The position numbers were made by a program, and so were the translations under genes. A stretch of DNA of 64,000 bases from Auanema rhodensis (lineage: Eukaryota > Nematoda > Chromadorea > Rhabditida > Rhabditidae). Below the pieces are notes generated by a model, which did no database searches, was not told the DNA's origin, and saw only the letters and a program-made list of their open reading frames with translations. This document shows, one piece after another, positions 1 to 14,200 of the stretch (positions within the stretch are counted from its first letter, which is position 1; every line of letters begins with the position of its first letter). The stretch is from the NCBI GenBank assembly GCA_964057225.1, contig OZ059896.1, positions 21,262,501 to 21,326,500 of the forward strand, read 5' to 3'.

Positions 1-2457
1 TTCTTCAGGGTGAAAATCGAGGATATAAGTGTGAACTTATATCAGTTGATATCTCGGAGCATTTTTAAGCTAGCGCAAATCTGATAACACAGATCGACGC
101 AGCTTAAAAATCCGCATCGAATGCACTATACTACATTGAGAAACGCTTGATACAAAAATTAGTTATGATCGTTTGAAAAATGATGCATTAGTGTATGTTG
201 AGTTTCCATGTACACTCAATATTGCTTCCAAAAACATTTTGACAAAAATTTTTTCGAAAAATTTCAAAATAATTTAGCAAAAAGTAGATGTTTTTAGATT
301 CCATTTTTCAAGGCAAAGACGATGGACAATGTTATTCAACGAAAAAATTAATTCTTCAGGATGAAAATCGAGGATATAAGTGTGAACTTATATCAGTTGA
401 TATCTCGGTGCATTTTTAAGCTAGCGCAAATCTGATAACACAGATCGACGCAGCTTAAAAATCCGCATCGAATGCACTATACTACATTGAGAAACGCTTA
501 ATACAAAAATTAGTTATGATCGTTTGAAAAATGATGCATTAGTGTATGTTGAGTTTCCATGTACACTCAACATTGCTTCCAAAAACATTTTGACAAAAAT
601 TTTTTCTAAAAATTTCAAAATAATTTAGCAAAAAGTAGATGTTTTTAGATTCCATTTTTCAAGGCAAAGACGATGGACAATGTTATTCAACGAAAAAATT
701 AATTCTTCAGGGTGAAAATCGAGGATATAAGTGTGAACTTATATCAGTTGATATCTCGGTGCATTTTTAAGCTAGCGCAAATCTGATAACACAGATCGAC
801 GCAGCTTAAAAATCCGGATCGAATGCACTATACTACATTGAGAAACGCTTGATACAAAAATTAGTTATGATCGTTTGAAAAATGATGCATTAGTGTATGT
901 TGAGTTTCCATGTACACTCAACATTGCTTCCAAAAACATTTTGACAAAACTTTTTTCGAAAAATTTCAAAATAATTTAGCAAAAAGTAGATGTTTTTAGA
1001 TTCCATTTCTCAAGGCAAAGACGATGGACAATGTTATTCAACGAAAAAATTTATTCTTCAGGGTGAAAATCGAGGATATAAGTGTGAACTTATATCAGTT
1101 GATATCTCGGTGCATTTTCAAGCTAGCGCAAATCTGATAACACAGATCGACGCAGCTTAAAAATCCGGATCGAATGCACTATACTACATTGAGAAACGCT
1201 CAATACAAAAATTAGTTATGATCGTTTGAAAAATGATGCATTAGTGTATGTTGAGTTTCCATGTACACTCAACATTGCTTCCAAAAACATTTTGACAAAA
1301 ATTTTTTCGAAAAATTTCAAAATAATTTAGCAAAAAGTAGATGTTTTTAGATTCCGTTTTTCAAGGCAAAGACGATGGACAATGTTATTCAACGAAAAAA
1401 TTAATTCTTCAGGGTGAAAATCGAGGATATAAGTGTGAACTTATATCAGTTGATATCTCGGTGCATTTTTAAGCTAGCGCAAATCTGATAACACAGATCG
1501 ACGCAGCTTAAAAATCCGCATCGAATGCACTATACTACATTGAGAAACGCTTGATACAAAAATTAGTTATGATCGTTTGAAAAATGATGCATTAGTGTAT
1601 GTTGAGTTTCCATGTACACTCAACATTGCTTCCAAAAACATTTTGACAAAAATTTTTTCGAAAAATTTCAAAATAATTTAGCAAAAAGTAGATGTTTTTA
1701 GATTCCATTTTTCAAGGCAAAGACGATGGACAATGTTATTCAACGAAAAAATTAATTCTTCAGGGTGAAAATCGAGGATATAAGTGTGAACTTATATCAG
1801 TTGATATCTCGGTGCATTTTTAAGCTAGCGCAAATCTGATAACACAGATCGACGCAGCTTAAAAATCCGCATCGAATGCACTATACTACATTGAGAAACA
1901 CTTAATACAAAAATTAGTTATGATCGTTTGAAAAATGATGCATTAGTGTATGTTGAGTTTCCATGTACACTCAACATTGCTTCCAAAAACATTTTGACAA
2001 AAATTTTTTCGAAAAATTTCAAAATAATTTAGCAAAAAGTAGATGTTTTTAGATTCCATTTCTCAAGGCAAAGACGATGGACAATGTTATTCAACGAAAA
2101 AATTAATTCTTCAGGGTGAAAATCGAGGATATAAGTGTGAACTTATATCAGTTGATATCTCGGTGCATTTTTAAGCTAGCGGAAATCTGATAAAACAGAT
2201 CGACGCAGCTTAAAAATCCGCATCGAATGCACTATACTACATTGAGAAACGCTTGATACAAAAATTAGTTATGATCGTTTGAAAAATGATGCATTAGTGT
2301 ATGTTGAGTTTCCATGTACACTCAATATTGCTTCCAAAAACATTTTGACAAAAATTTTTTCGAAAAATTTCAAAATAATTTAGCAAAAAGTAGATGTTTT
2401 TAGATTCCATTTTTCAAGGCAAAGACGATGGACAATGTTATTCAACGAAAAAATTAA

Positions 2458-4564
2458 TTCTTCAGGATGAAAATCGAGGATATAAGTGTGAACTTATATC
2501 AGTTGATATCTCGGTGCATTTTTAAGCTAGCGCAAATCTGATAACACAGATCGACGCAGCTTAAAAATCCGCATCGAATGCACTATACTACATTGAGAAA
2601 CGCTTAATACAAAAATTAGTTATGATCGTTTGAAAAATGATGCATTAGTGTATGTTGAGTTTCCATGTACACTCAACATTGCTTCCAAAAACATTTTGAC
2701 AAAAATTTTTTCGAAAAATTTTAAAATAATTTAGCAAAAAGTAGATGTTTTTAGATTCCATTTTTCAAGGCAAAGACGATGGACAATGTTATTCAACGAA
2801 AAAATTAATTCTTCAGGGTGAAAATCGAGGATATAAGTGTGAACTTATATCAGTTGATATCTCGGTGCATTTTTAAGCTAGCGCAAATCTGATAACACAG
2901 ATCGACGCAGCTTAAAAATCCGGATCGAATGCACTATACTACATTGAGAAACGCTCAATACAAAAATTAGTTATGATCGTTTGAAAAATGATGCATTAGT
3001 GTATGTTGAGTTTCCATGTACACTCAACATTGCTTCCAAAAACATTTTGACAAAAATTTTTTCGAAAAATTTCAAAATAATTTAGCAAAAAGTAGATGTT
3101 TTTAGATTCCATTTTCCAAGGCAAAGACGATGGACAATGTTATTCAACGAAAAAATTAATTCTTCAGGGTGAAAATCGAGGATATAAGTGTGAACTTATA
3201 TCAGTTGATATCTCGGTGCATTTTTAAGCTAGCGCAAATCTGATAACACAGATCGACGCAGCTTAAAAATCCGCATCGAATGCACTATACTACATTGAGA
3301 AACGCTTGATACAGAAAATAAGTTATGATCGTTTGAAAAATGATGCATTAGTGTATGTTGAGTTTCCATGTACACTCAACATTGCTTCCAAAAACATTTT
3401 GACAAAAATTTTTTCGAAAAATTTCAAAATAATTTAGCAAAAAGTAGATGTTTTTAGATTCCTTTTTTCAAGGCAAAGACGATGGACAATGTTATTCAAC
3501 GAAAAAATTTTTTCTTCAGGGTGAAAATCGAGGATATATGTGTGAACTTATATCAGTTGATATCTCGGTGCATTTTCAAGCTAGCGCAAATCTGATAACA
3601 CAGATCGACGCAGCTTAAAAATCCGCATCGAATGCACTATACTACATTGAGAAACGCTTAATACAAAAATTAGTTATGATCGTTTGAAAAATGATGCATT
3701 AGTGTATGTTGAGTTTCCATGTACACTCAATATTGCTTCCAAAAACATTTTGACAAAAATTTTCTCGAAAAATTTCAAAATAATTTAGCAAAAAGTAGAT
3801 GTTTTTAGATTCCATTTTTCAAGGCAAAGACGATGGACAATGTTATTCAACGAAAAAATTAATTCTTCAGGGTGAAAATCGAGGATATAAGTGTGAACTT
3901 ATATCAGTTGATATCTCGGTGCATTTTTAAGTTAGCGCAAATCTGATAACACAGATCGACGCAGCTTAAAAATCCGCATCGAATGCACTATACTACATTG
4001 AGAAACGCTTGATACAAAAATTAGTTATGATCGTTTGAAAAATGATGCATTAGTGTATGTTGAGTTTCCATGTACACTCAACATTGCTTCCAAAAACATT
4101 TTGACAAAAATTTTTTCGAAAAATTTCAAAATAATTTAGCAAAAAGTAGATGTTTTTAGATTCCATTTTTCAAGGCAAAGACGATGGACAATGTTATTCA
4201 ACGAAAAAATTAATTCTTCAGGGTGAAAATCGAGGATATAAGTGTGAACTTATATCAGTTGATATCTCGGTGCATTTTTAAGTTAGCGCAAATCTGATAA
4301 CACAGATCGACGCAGCTTAAAAATCCGCATCGAATGCACTATACTACATTGAGAAACGCTTGATACAAAAATTAGTTATGATCATTTGAAAAATGATGCA
4401 TTAGTGTATGTTGAGTTTCCATGTACACTCAATATTGCTTCCAAAAACATTTTGACAAAAATTTTCTCGAAAAATTTCAAAATAATTTAGCAAAAAGTAG
4501 ATGTTTTTAGATTCCATTTTTTGAGGCAAAGACGATGGACAATGTTATTCAACGAAAAAATTAA
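2458..4564 (+). repeat. Six-monomer block, first copy
   Basis: The successive monomers at 2458, 2809, 3160, 3512, 3863 and 4214 carry an ordered set of markers: GGATGAAA, then CTCAATAC with TTTTCCAAGG, then the 352-bp TACAGAAAATAAG copy, then CATTTTCAAG with TTTCTCG, then AAGTTAGCG, then GATCATTT with TTTTTGAGG. The same order recurs at 5969-7724, offset 3511 bp (10 monomers). The AAGTTAGCG monomer at 3863 has no partner in the second copy. Confidence 0.85.
3160..3511 (+). repeat. 352-bp monomer class (exemplar)
   Basis: Eighteen monomers read TACAGAAAATAAG where the others read TACAAAAATTAG or TACAAAAAATAG, a net gain of one base near monomer position 153-162. They start at 3160, 6671, 9480, 10183, 12290, 13344, 13696, 16856, 17909, 18261, 25984, 28091, 29145, 29497, 30200, 30552, 46698 and 47050. 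All also have 149G (GATAC). The class is confined to subfamily-1 context and so marks where subfamily-1 DNA lies. The added base also restores a long reading frame across this point. Confidence 0.95.
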
Positions 4565-5968
4565 TTCTTCAGGGTGAAAATCGAGGATATAAGTGTGAAC
4601 TTATATCAGTTGATATCTCGGTGCATTTTTAAGCTAGCGCAAATCTGATAACACAGATCGACGCAGCTTAAAAATCCGGATCGAATGCACTATACTACAT
4701 TGAGAAACGCTCAATACAAAAATTAGTTATGATCGTTTGAAAAATGATGCATTAGTGTATGTTGAGTTTCCATGTACACTCAACATTGCTTCCAAAAACA
4801 TTTTGACAAAAATTTTTTCGAAAAATTTCAAAATAATTTAGCAAAAAGTAGATGTTTTTAGATTCCGTTTTTCAAGGCAAAGACGATGGACAATGTTATT
4901 CAACGAAAAAATTAATTCTTCAGGGTGAAAATCGAGGATATAAGTGTGAACTTATATCAGTTGATATCTCGGTGCATTTTTAAGCTAGCGGAAATCTGAT
5001 AAAACAGATCGACGCAGCTTAAAAATCCGCATCGAATGCACTATACTACATTGAGAAACGCTTGATACAAAAATTAGTTATGATCGTTTGAAAAATGATG
5101 CATTAGTGTATGTTGAGTTTCCATGTACACTCAACATTGCTTCCAAAAACATTTTGACAAAAATTTTTTCGAAAAATTTCAAAATAATTTAGCAAAAAGT
5201 AGATGTTTTTAGATTCCGTTTTTCAAGGCAAAGACGATGGACAATGTTATTCAACGAAAAAATTAATTCTTCAGGGTGAAAATCGAGGATATAAGTGTGA
5301 ACTTATATCAGTTGATATCTCGGAGCATTTTTAAGCTAGCGCAAATCTGATAACACAGATCGACGCAGCTTAAAAATCCGCATCGAATGCACTATACTAC
5401 ATTGAGAAACGCTTGATACAAAAATTAGTTATGATCGTTTGAAAAATGATGCATTAGTGTATGTTGAGTTTCCATGTACACTCAATATTGCTTCCAAAAA
5501 CATTTTGACAAAAATTTTTTCGAAAAATTTCAAAATAATTTAGCAAAAAGTAGATGTTTTTAGATTCCATTTTTCAAGGCAAAGACGATGGACAATGTTA
5601 TTCAACGAAAAAATTAATTCTTCAGGGTGAAAATCGAGGATATAAGTGTGAACTTATATCAGTTGATATCTCGGAGCATTTTTAAGCTAGCGCAAATCTG
5701 ATAACACAGATCGACGCAGCTTAAAAATCCGCATCGAATGCACTATACTACATTGAGAAACGCTTGATACAAAAATTAGTTATGATCGTTTGAAAAATGA
5801 TGCATTAGTGTATGTTGAGTTTCCATGTACACTCAATATTGCTTCCAAAAACATTTTGACAAAAATTTTTTCGAAAAATTTCAAAATAATTTAGCAAAAA
5901 GTAGATGTTTTTAGATTCCATTTTTCAAGGCAAAGACGATGGACAATGTTATTCAACGAAAAAATTAA

Positions 5969-7724
5969 TTCTTCAGGATGAAAATCGAGGATATAAGTGT
6001 GAACTTATATCAGTTGATATCTCGGTGCATTTTTAAGCTAGCGCAAATCTGATAACACAGATCGACGCAGCTTAAAAATCCGCATCGAATGCACTATACT
6101 ACATTGAGAAACGCTTAATACAAAAATTAGTTATGATCGTTCGAAAAATGATGCATTAGTGTATGTTGAGTTTCCATGTACACTCAACATTGCTTCCAAA
6201 AACATTTTGACAAAAATTTTTTCGAAAAATTTCAAAATAATTTAGCAAAAAGTAGATGTTTTTAGATTCCATTTTTCAAGGCAAAGACGATGGACAATGT
6301 TATTCAACGAAAAAATTAATTCTTCAGGGTGAAAATCGAGGATATAAGTGTGAACTTATATCAGTTGATATCTCGGTGCATTTTTAAGCTAGCGCAAATC
6401 TGATAACACAGATCGACGCAGCTTAAAAATCCGGATCGAATGCACTATACTACATTGAGAAACGCTCAATACAAAAATTAGTTATGATCGTTTGAAAAAT
6501 GATGCATTAGTGTATGTTGAGTTTCCATGTACACTCAACATTGCTTCCAAAAACATTTTGACAAAAATTTTTTCGAAAAATTTCAAAATAATTTAGCAAA
6601 AAGTAGATGTTTTTAGATTCCATTTTCCAAGGCAAAGACGATGGACAATGTTATTCAACGAAAAAATTAATTCTTCAGGGTGAAAATCGAGGATATAAGT
6701 GTGAACTTATATCAGTTGATATCTCGGTGCATTTTTAAGCTAGCGCAAATCTGATAACACAGATCGACGCAGCTTAAAAATCCGCATCGAATGCACTATA
6801 CTACATTGAGAAACGCTTGATACAGAAAATAAGTTATGATCGTTTGAAAAATGATGCATTAGTGTATGTTGAGTTTCCATGTACACTCAACATTGCTTCC
6901 AAAAACATTTTGACAAAAATTTTTTCGAAAAATTTCAAAATAATTTAGCAAAAAGTAGATGTTTTTAGATTCCTTTTTTCAAGGCAAAGACGATGGACAA
7001 TGTTATTCAACGAAAAAATTTTTTCTTCAGGGTGAAAATCGAGGATATAAGTGTGAACTTATATCAGTTGATATCTCGGTGCATTTTCAAGCTAGCGCAA
7101 ATCTGATAACACAGATCGACGCAGCTTAAAAATCCGCATCGAATGCACTATACTACATTGAGAAACGCTTAATACAAAAATTAGTTATGATCGTTTGAAA
7201 AATGATGCATTAGTGTATGTTGAGTTTCCATGTACACTCAATATTGCTTCCAAAAACATTTTGACAAAAATTTTCTCGAAAAATTTCAAAATAATTTAGC
7301 AAAAAGTAGATGTTTTTAGATTCCATTTTTCAAGGCAAAGACGATGGACAATGTTATTCAACGAAAAAATTAATTCTTCAGGGTGAAAATCGAGGATATA
7401 AGTGTGAACTTATATCAGTTGATATCTCGGTGCATTTTTAAGCTAGCGCAAATCTGATAACACAGATCGACGCAGCTTAAAAATCCGCATCGAATGCACT
7501 ATACTACATTGAGAAACGCTTGATACAAAAATTAGTTATGATCATTTGAAAAATGATGCATTAGTGTATGTTGAGTTTCCATGTACACTCAATATTGCTT
7601 CCAAAAACATTTTGACAAAAATTTTCTCGAAAAATTTCAAAATAATTTAGCAAAAAGTAGATGTTTTTAGATTCCATTTTTTGAGGCAAAGACGATGGAC
7701 AATGTTATTCAACGAAAAAATTAA
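5969..7724 (+). repeat. Block second copy, one monomer shorter
   Basis: Monomers 5969, 6320, 6671, 7023 and 7374 match 2458, 2809, 3160, 3512 and 4214 in marker order. The offset changes from 3511 to 3160 bp between the fourth and fifth monomers. One monomer was therefore lost here or gained in the first copy. The first copy's AAGTTAGCG (two monomers) is AAGCTAGCG here. This pattern is expected from unequal exchange between aligned monomers. Confidence 0.85.
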
Positions 7725-10700
7725 TTCTTCAGGATGAAAATCGAGGATATAAGTGTGAACTTATATCAGTTGATATCTCGGTGCATTTTTAAGCTAGCGC
7801 AAATCTGATAACACAGATCGACGCAGCTTAAAAATCCGCATCGAATGCACTATACTACATTGAGAAACGCTTAATACAAAAATTAGTTATGATCGTTTGA
7901 AAAATGATGCATTAGTGTATGTTGAGTTTCCATGTACACTCAACATTGCTTCCAAAAACATTTTGACAAAAATTTTTTCGAAAAATTTCAAAATAATTTA
8001 GCAAAAAGTAGATGTTTTTAGATTCCATTTTTCAAGGCAAAGACGATGGACAATGTTATTCAACGAAAAAATTAATTCTTCAGGGTGAAAATCGAGGATA
8101 TAAGTGTGAACTTATATCAGTTGATATCTCGGTGCATTTTTAAGCTAGCGCAAATCTGATAACACAGATCGACGCAGCTTAAAAATGCGCATTGAATGCA
8201 CTATACTACATTGAGAAACGCTTGATACAAAAATTAGTTATGATCGTTTGAAAAATGATGCATTAGTGTATGTTGAGTTTCCATGTACACTCAATATTGC
8301 TTCCAAAAACATTTTGACAAAAATTTTCTCGAAAAATTTCAAAATAATTTAGCAAAAAGTAGATGTTTTTAGATTCCATTTTTCAAGGCAAAGACGATGG
8401 ACAATGTTATTCAACGAAAAAATTTTTTCTTCAGGGTGAAAATCGAGGATATAAGTGTGAACTTATATCAGTTGATATCTCGGTGCATTTTTAAGCTAGC
8501 GCAAATCTGATAACACAGATCGACGCAGCTTAAAAATCCGCATCGAATGCACTATACTACATTGAGAAACGCTTAATACAAAAATTAGTTATGATCGTTT
8601 GAAAAATGATGCATTAGTGTATGTTGAGTTTCCATGTACACTCAACATTGCTTCCAAAAACATTTTGACAAAAATTTTTTCGAAAAATTTCAAAATAATT
8701 TAGCAAAAAGTAGATGTTTTTAGATTCCATTTTCCAAGGCAAAGACGATGGACAATGTTATTCAACGAAAAAATTAATTCTTCAGGGTGAAAATCGAGGA
8801 TATAAGTGTGAACTTATATCAGTTGATATCTCGGTGCATTTTTAAGCTAGCGCAAATCTGATAACACAGATCGACGCAGCTTAAAAATCCGCATCGAATG
8901 CACTATACTACATTGAGAAACGCTTAATACAAAAATTATTTATGATCGTTTGAAAAATGATGCATTAGTGTATGTTGAGTTTCCATGTACACTCAACATT
9001 GCTTCCAAAAACATTTTGACAAAAATTTTTTCGAAAAATTTCAAAATAATTTAGCAAAAAGTAGATGTTTTTAGATTCCGTTTTTCAAGGCAAAGACGAT
9101 GGACAATGTTATTCAACGAAAAAATTAATTCTTCAGGGTGAAAATCGAGGATATAAGTGTGAACTTATATCAGTTGATATCTCGGTGCATTTTTAAGCTA
9201 GCGCAAATCTGATAACACAGATCGACGCAGCTTAAAAATGCGCATTGAATGCACTATACTACATTGAGAAACGCTTTATACAAAAATTAGTTATGATCGT
9301 TTGAAAAATGATGCATTAGTGTATGTTGAGTTTCCATGTACACTCAACATTGCTTCCAAAAACATTTTGACAAAAATTTTTTCGAAAAATTTCAAAATAA
9401 TTTAGCAAAAAGTAGATGTTTTTAGATTCCATTTTTCAAGGCAAAGACGATGGACAATGTTATTCAACGAAAAAATTAATTCTTCAGGGTGAAAATCGAG
9501 GATATAAGTGTGAACTTATATCAGTTGATATCTCGGTGCATTTTTAAGCTAGCGCAAATCTGATAACACAGATCGACGCAGCTTAAAAATCCGCATCGAA
9601 TGCACTATACTACATTGAGAAACGCTTGATACAGAAAATAAGTTATGATCGTTTGAAAAATGATGCATTAGTGTATGTTGAGTTTCCATGTACACTCAAC
9701 ATTGCTTCCAAAAACATTTTGACAAAAATTTTTTCGAAAAATTTCAAAATAATTTAGCAAAAAGTAGATGTTTTTAGATTCCGTTTTTCAAGGCAAAGAC
9801 GATGGACAATGTTATTCAACGAAAAAATTAATTCTTCAGGGTGAAAATCGAGGATATAAGTGTGAACTTATATCAGTTGATATCTCGGTGCATTTTTAAG
9901 CTAGCGCAAATCTGATAACACAGATCGACGCAGCTTAAAAATGCGCATTGAATGCACTATACTACATTGAGAAACGCTTAATACAAAAATTAGTTATGAT
10001 CGTTTGAAAAATGATGCATTAGTGTATGTTGAGTTTCCATGTACACTCAACATTGCTTCCAAAAACATTTTGACAAAAATTTTTTCGAAAAATTTCAAAA
10101 TAATTTAGCAAAAAGTAGATGTTTTTAGATTCCATTTTTCAAGGCAAAGACGATGGACAATGTTATTCAACGAAAAAATTAATTCTTCAGGGTGAAAATC
10201 GAGGATATAAGTGTGAACTTATATCAGTTGATATCTCGGTGCATTTTTAAGCTAGCGCAAATCTGATAACACAGATCGACGCAGCTTAAAATTCCGCATC
10301 GAATGCACTATACTACATTGAGAAACGCTTGATACAGAAAATAAGTTATGATCGTTTGAAAAATGATGCATTAGTGTATGTTGAGTTTCCATGTACACTC
10401 AACATTGCTTCCAAAAACATTTTGACAAAAATTTTTTCGAAAAATTTCAAAATAATTTAGCAAAAAGTAGATGTTTTTAGATTCCTTTTTTCAAGGCAAA
10501 GACGATGGACAATGTTATTCAACGAAAAAATTTTTTCTTCAGGGTGAAAATCGAGGATATAAGTGTGAACTTATATCAGTTGATATCTCGGTGCATTTTT
10601 AAGCTAGCGCAAATCTGATAACACAGATCGACGCAGCTTAAAAATCCGCATCGAATGCACTATACTACATTGAGAAACGCTTAATACAAAAATTAGTTAT

Positions 10701-11236
10701 GATCGTTTGAAAAATGATGCATTAGTGTATGTTGAGTTTCCATGTACACTCAACATTGCTTCCAAAAACATTTTGACAAAAATTTTTTCGAAAAATTTCA
10801 AAATAATTTAGCAAAAAGTAGATGTTTTTAGATTCCATTTTTCAAGGCAAAGACGATGGACAATGTTATTCAACGAAAAAATTAATTCTTCAGGGTGAAA
10901 ATCGAGGATATAAGTGTGAACTTATATCAGTTGATATCTCGGTGCATTTTTAAGCTAGCGCAAATCTGATAACACAGATCGACGCAGCTTAAAAATCCGC
11001 ATCGAATGCACTATACTACAATGAGAAACGCTTAATACAAAAATTAGTTATGATCGTTTGAAAAATGATGCATTAGTGTATGTTGAGTTTCCATTTACAC
11101 TCAACATTGCTTCCAAAAACATTTTGACAAAAATTTTTTCGAAAAATTTCAAAATAATTTAGCAAAAAGTAGATGTTTTTAGATTCCATTTTTCAAGGCA
11201 AAGACGATGGACAATGTTATTCAACGAAAAAATTTT

Positions 11237-14200
11237 TTCTTCAGGGTGAAAATCGAGGATATAAGTGTGAACTTATATCAGTTGATATCTCGGTGCATGT
11301 TTAAGCTAGCGCAAATCTGATAACACAGATCGACGCAGCTTAAAAATCCGCATCGAATGCACTATACTACAATGAGAAACGCTTAATACAAAAATTAGTT
11401 ATGACCGTTTGAAAAATGATGCATTAGTGTATGTTGAGTTTCCATGTACACTCAACATTGCTTCCAAAAACATTTTGACAAAAATTTTTTCGAAAAATTT
11501 CAAAATAATTTAGCAAAAAGTAGATGTTTTTAGATTCCTTTTTTCAAGGCAAAGACGATGGACAATGTTATTCAACGAAAAAATTTTTTCTTCAGGGTGA
11601 AAATCGAGGATATAAGTGTGAACTTATATCAGTTGATATCTCGGTGCATTTTCAAGCTAGCGCAAATCTGATAACACAGATCGACGCAGCTTAAAAATCC
11701 GCATCGAATGCACTATACTACATTGAGAAACGCTTAATACAAAAATTAGTTATGATCGTTTGAAAAATGATGCATTAGTGTATGTTGAGTTTCCATGTAC
11801 ACTCAACATTGCTTCCAAAAACATTTTGACAAAAATTTTTTCGAAAAATTTCAAAATAATTTAGCAAAAAGTAGATGTTTTTAGATTCCATTTTTCAAGG
11901 CAAAGACGATGGACAATGTTATTCAACGAAAAAATTAATTCTTCAGGATGAAAATCGAGGATATAAGTGTGAACTTATATCAGTTGATATCTCGGTGCAT
12001 TTTTAAGCTAGCGCAAATCTGATAACACAGATCGACGCAGCTTAAAAATCCGCATCGAATGCACTATACTACATTGAGAAACGCTTAATACAAAAATTAG
12101 TTATGATCGTTTGAAAAATGATGCATTAGTGTATGTTGAGTTTCCATGTACACTCAACATTGCTTCCAAAAACATTTTGACAAAAATTTTTTCGAAAAAT
12201 TTCAAAATAATTTAGCAAAAAGTAGATGTTTTTAGATTCCATTTTCCAAGGCAAAGACGATGGACAATGTTATTCAACGAAAAAATTAATTCTTCAGGGT
12301 GAAAATCGAGGATATAAGTGTGAACTTATATCAGTTGATATCTCGGTGCATTTTTAAGCTAGCGCAAATCTGATAACACAGATCGACGCAGCTTAAAATT
12401 CCGCATCGAATGCACTATACTACATTGAGAAACGCTTGATACAGAAAATAAGTTATGATCGTTTGAAAAATGATGCATTAGTGTATGTTGAGTTTCCATG
12501 TACACTCAACATTGCTTCCAAAAACATTTTGACAAAAATTTTTTCGAAAAATTTCAAAATAATTTAGCAAAAAGTAGATGTTTTTAGATTCCTTTTTTCA
12601 AGGCAAAGACGATGGACAATGTTATTCAACGAAAAAATTTTTTCTTCAGGGTGAAAATCGAGGATATAAGTGTGAACTTATATCAGTTGATATCTCGGTG
12701 CATTTTTAAGCTAGCGCAAATCTGATAACACAGATCGACGCAGCTTAAAAATCCGCATCGAATGCACTATACTACATTGAGAAACGCTTAATACAAAAAT
12801 TAGTTATGATCGTTTGAAAAATGATGCATTAGTGTATGTTGAGTTTCCATGTACACTCAACATTGCTTCCAAAAACATTTTGACAAAAATTTTTTCGAAA
12901 AATTTCAAAATAATTTAGCAAAAAGTAGATGTTTTTAGATTCCATTTTTCAAGGCAAAGACGATGGACAATGTTATTCAACGAAAAAATTAATTCTTCAG
13001 GGTGAAAATCGAGGATATAAGTGTGAACTTATATCAGTTGATATCTCGGTGCATTTTTAAGCTAGCGCAAATCTGATAACACAGATCGACGCAGCTTAAA
13101 AATCCGCATCGAATGCACTATACTACAATGAGAAACGCTTAATACAAAAATTAGTTATGATCGTTTGAAAAATGATGCATTAGTGTATGTTGAGTTTCCA
13201 TGTACACTCAACATTGCTTCCAAAAACATTTTGACAAAAATTTTTTCGAAAAATTTCAAAATAATTAAGCAAAAAGTAGATGTTTTTAGATTCCATTTTT
13301 CAAGGCAAAGACGATGGACAATGTTATTCAACGAAAAAATTTTTTCTTCAGGGTGAAAATCGAGGATATAAGTGTGAACTTATATCAGTTGATATCTCGG
13401 TGCATTTTTAAACTAGCGCAAATCTGATAACACAGATCGACGCAGCTTAAAAATCCGCATCGAATGCACTATACTACATTGAGAAACGCTTGATACAGAA
13501 AATAAGTTATGATCGTTTGAAAAATGATGCATTAGTGTATGTTGAGTTTCCATGTACACTCAACATTGCTTCCAAAAACATTTTGACAAAAATTTTTTCG
13601 AAAAATTTCAAAATAATTTAGCAAAAAGTAGATGTTTTTAGATTCCATTTTTCAAGGCAAAGACGATGGACAATGTTATTCAACGAAAAAATTAATTCTT
13701 CAGGGTGAAAATCAAGGATATAAGTGTGAACATATATCAGTTGATATCTCGGTGCATTTTTAAGCTAGCGCAAATCTGATAACACAGATCGACGCAGCTT
13801 AAAAATCCGCATCGAATGCACTATACTACATTGAGAAACGCTTGATACAGAAAATAAGTTATGATCGTTTGAAAAATGATGCATTAGTGTATGTTGAGTT
13901 TCCATGTACACTCAACATTGCTTCCAAAAACATTTTGACAAAAATTTTTTCGAAAAATTTCAAAATAATTTAGCGAAAAGTAGATATTTTAAGATTCCAT
14001 TTTTCAAGGCAAAGACGATGGACAATGTTATTCAACGAAAAAATTAATTCTTCAGGGTGAAAATCGAGGATATAAGTGTGAACTTATATCAGTTGATATC
14101 TCGGTGCATTTTTTAGCTAGCGCAAATCTGATAACACAGATCGACGCAGCTTAAAAATCCGCATCGAATGCACTATACTACAATGAGAAACGCTTAATAC

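Larger units (their letters stand above)
1..10182 (+). repeat. Zone 1a: heterogeneous subfamily-1 monomers
   Basis: This zone has 29 monomers with the subfamily-1 signature but much mixing of minor variants. These are 149G (CTTGATAC), 148C (CTCAATAC), C115G (CCGGATCG), C220T, CTCAGG-to-AGGATG at the 5' end (starts 352, 2458, 5969, 7725), GGAGC at 57-61 (1, 5267, 5618), a double change GGAAATCTGATAAAAC (2107, 4916), and TGCGCATTG (8076, 9129, 9832). Type T136A, frequent later, is absent here. Four 352-bp copies have TACAGAAAATAAG, the last of which (10183) begins the next zone. Nothing but satellite is present. Confidence 0.9.

Noticed and set aside
13165-13356. 63-codon open frame, repeated at 25805-25996
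   Set aside because: It starts at TTG, not ATG, exists because one TAG became AAG, has no recognisable domain, and ends at a TGA conserved in the repeat. It is a by-product of satellite variation.
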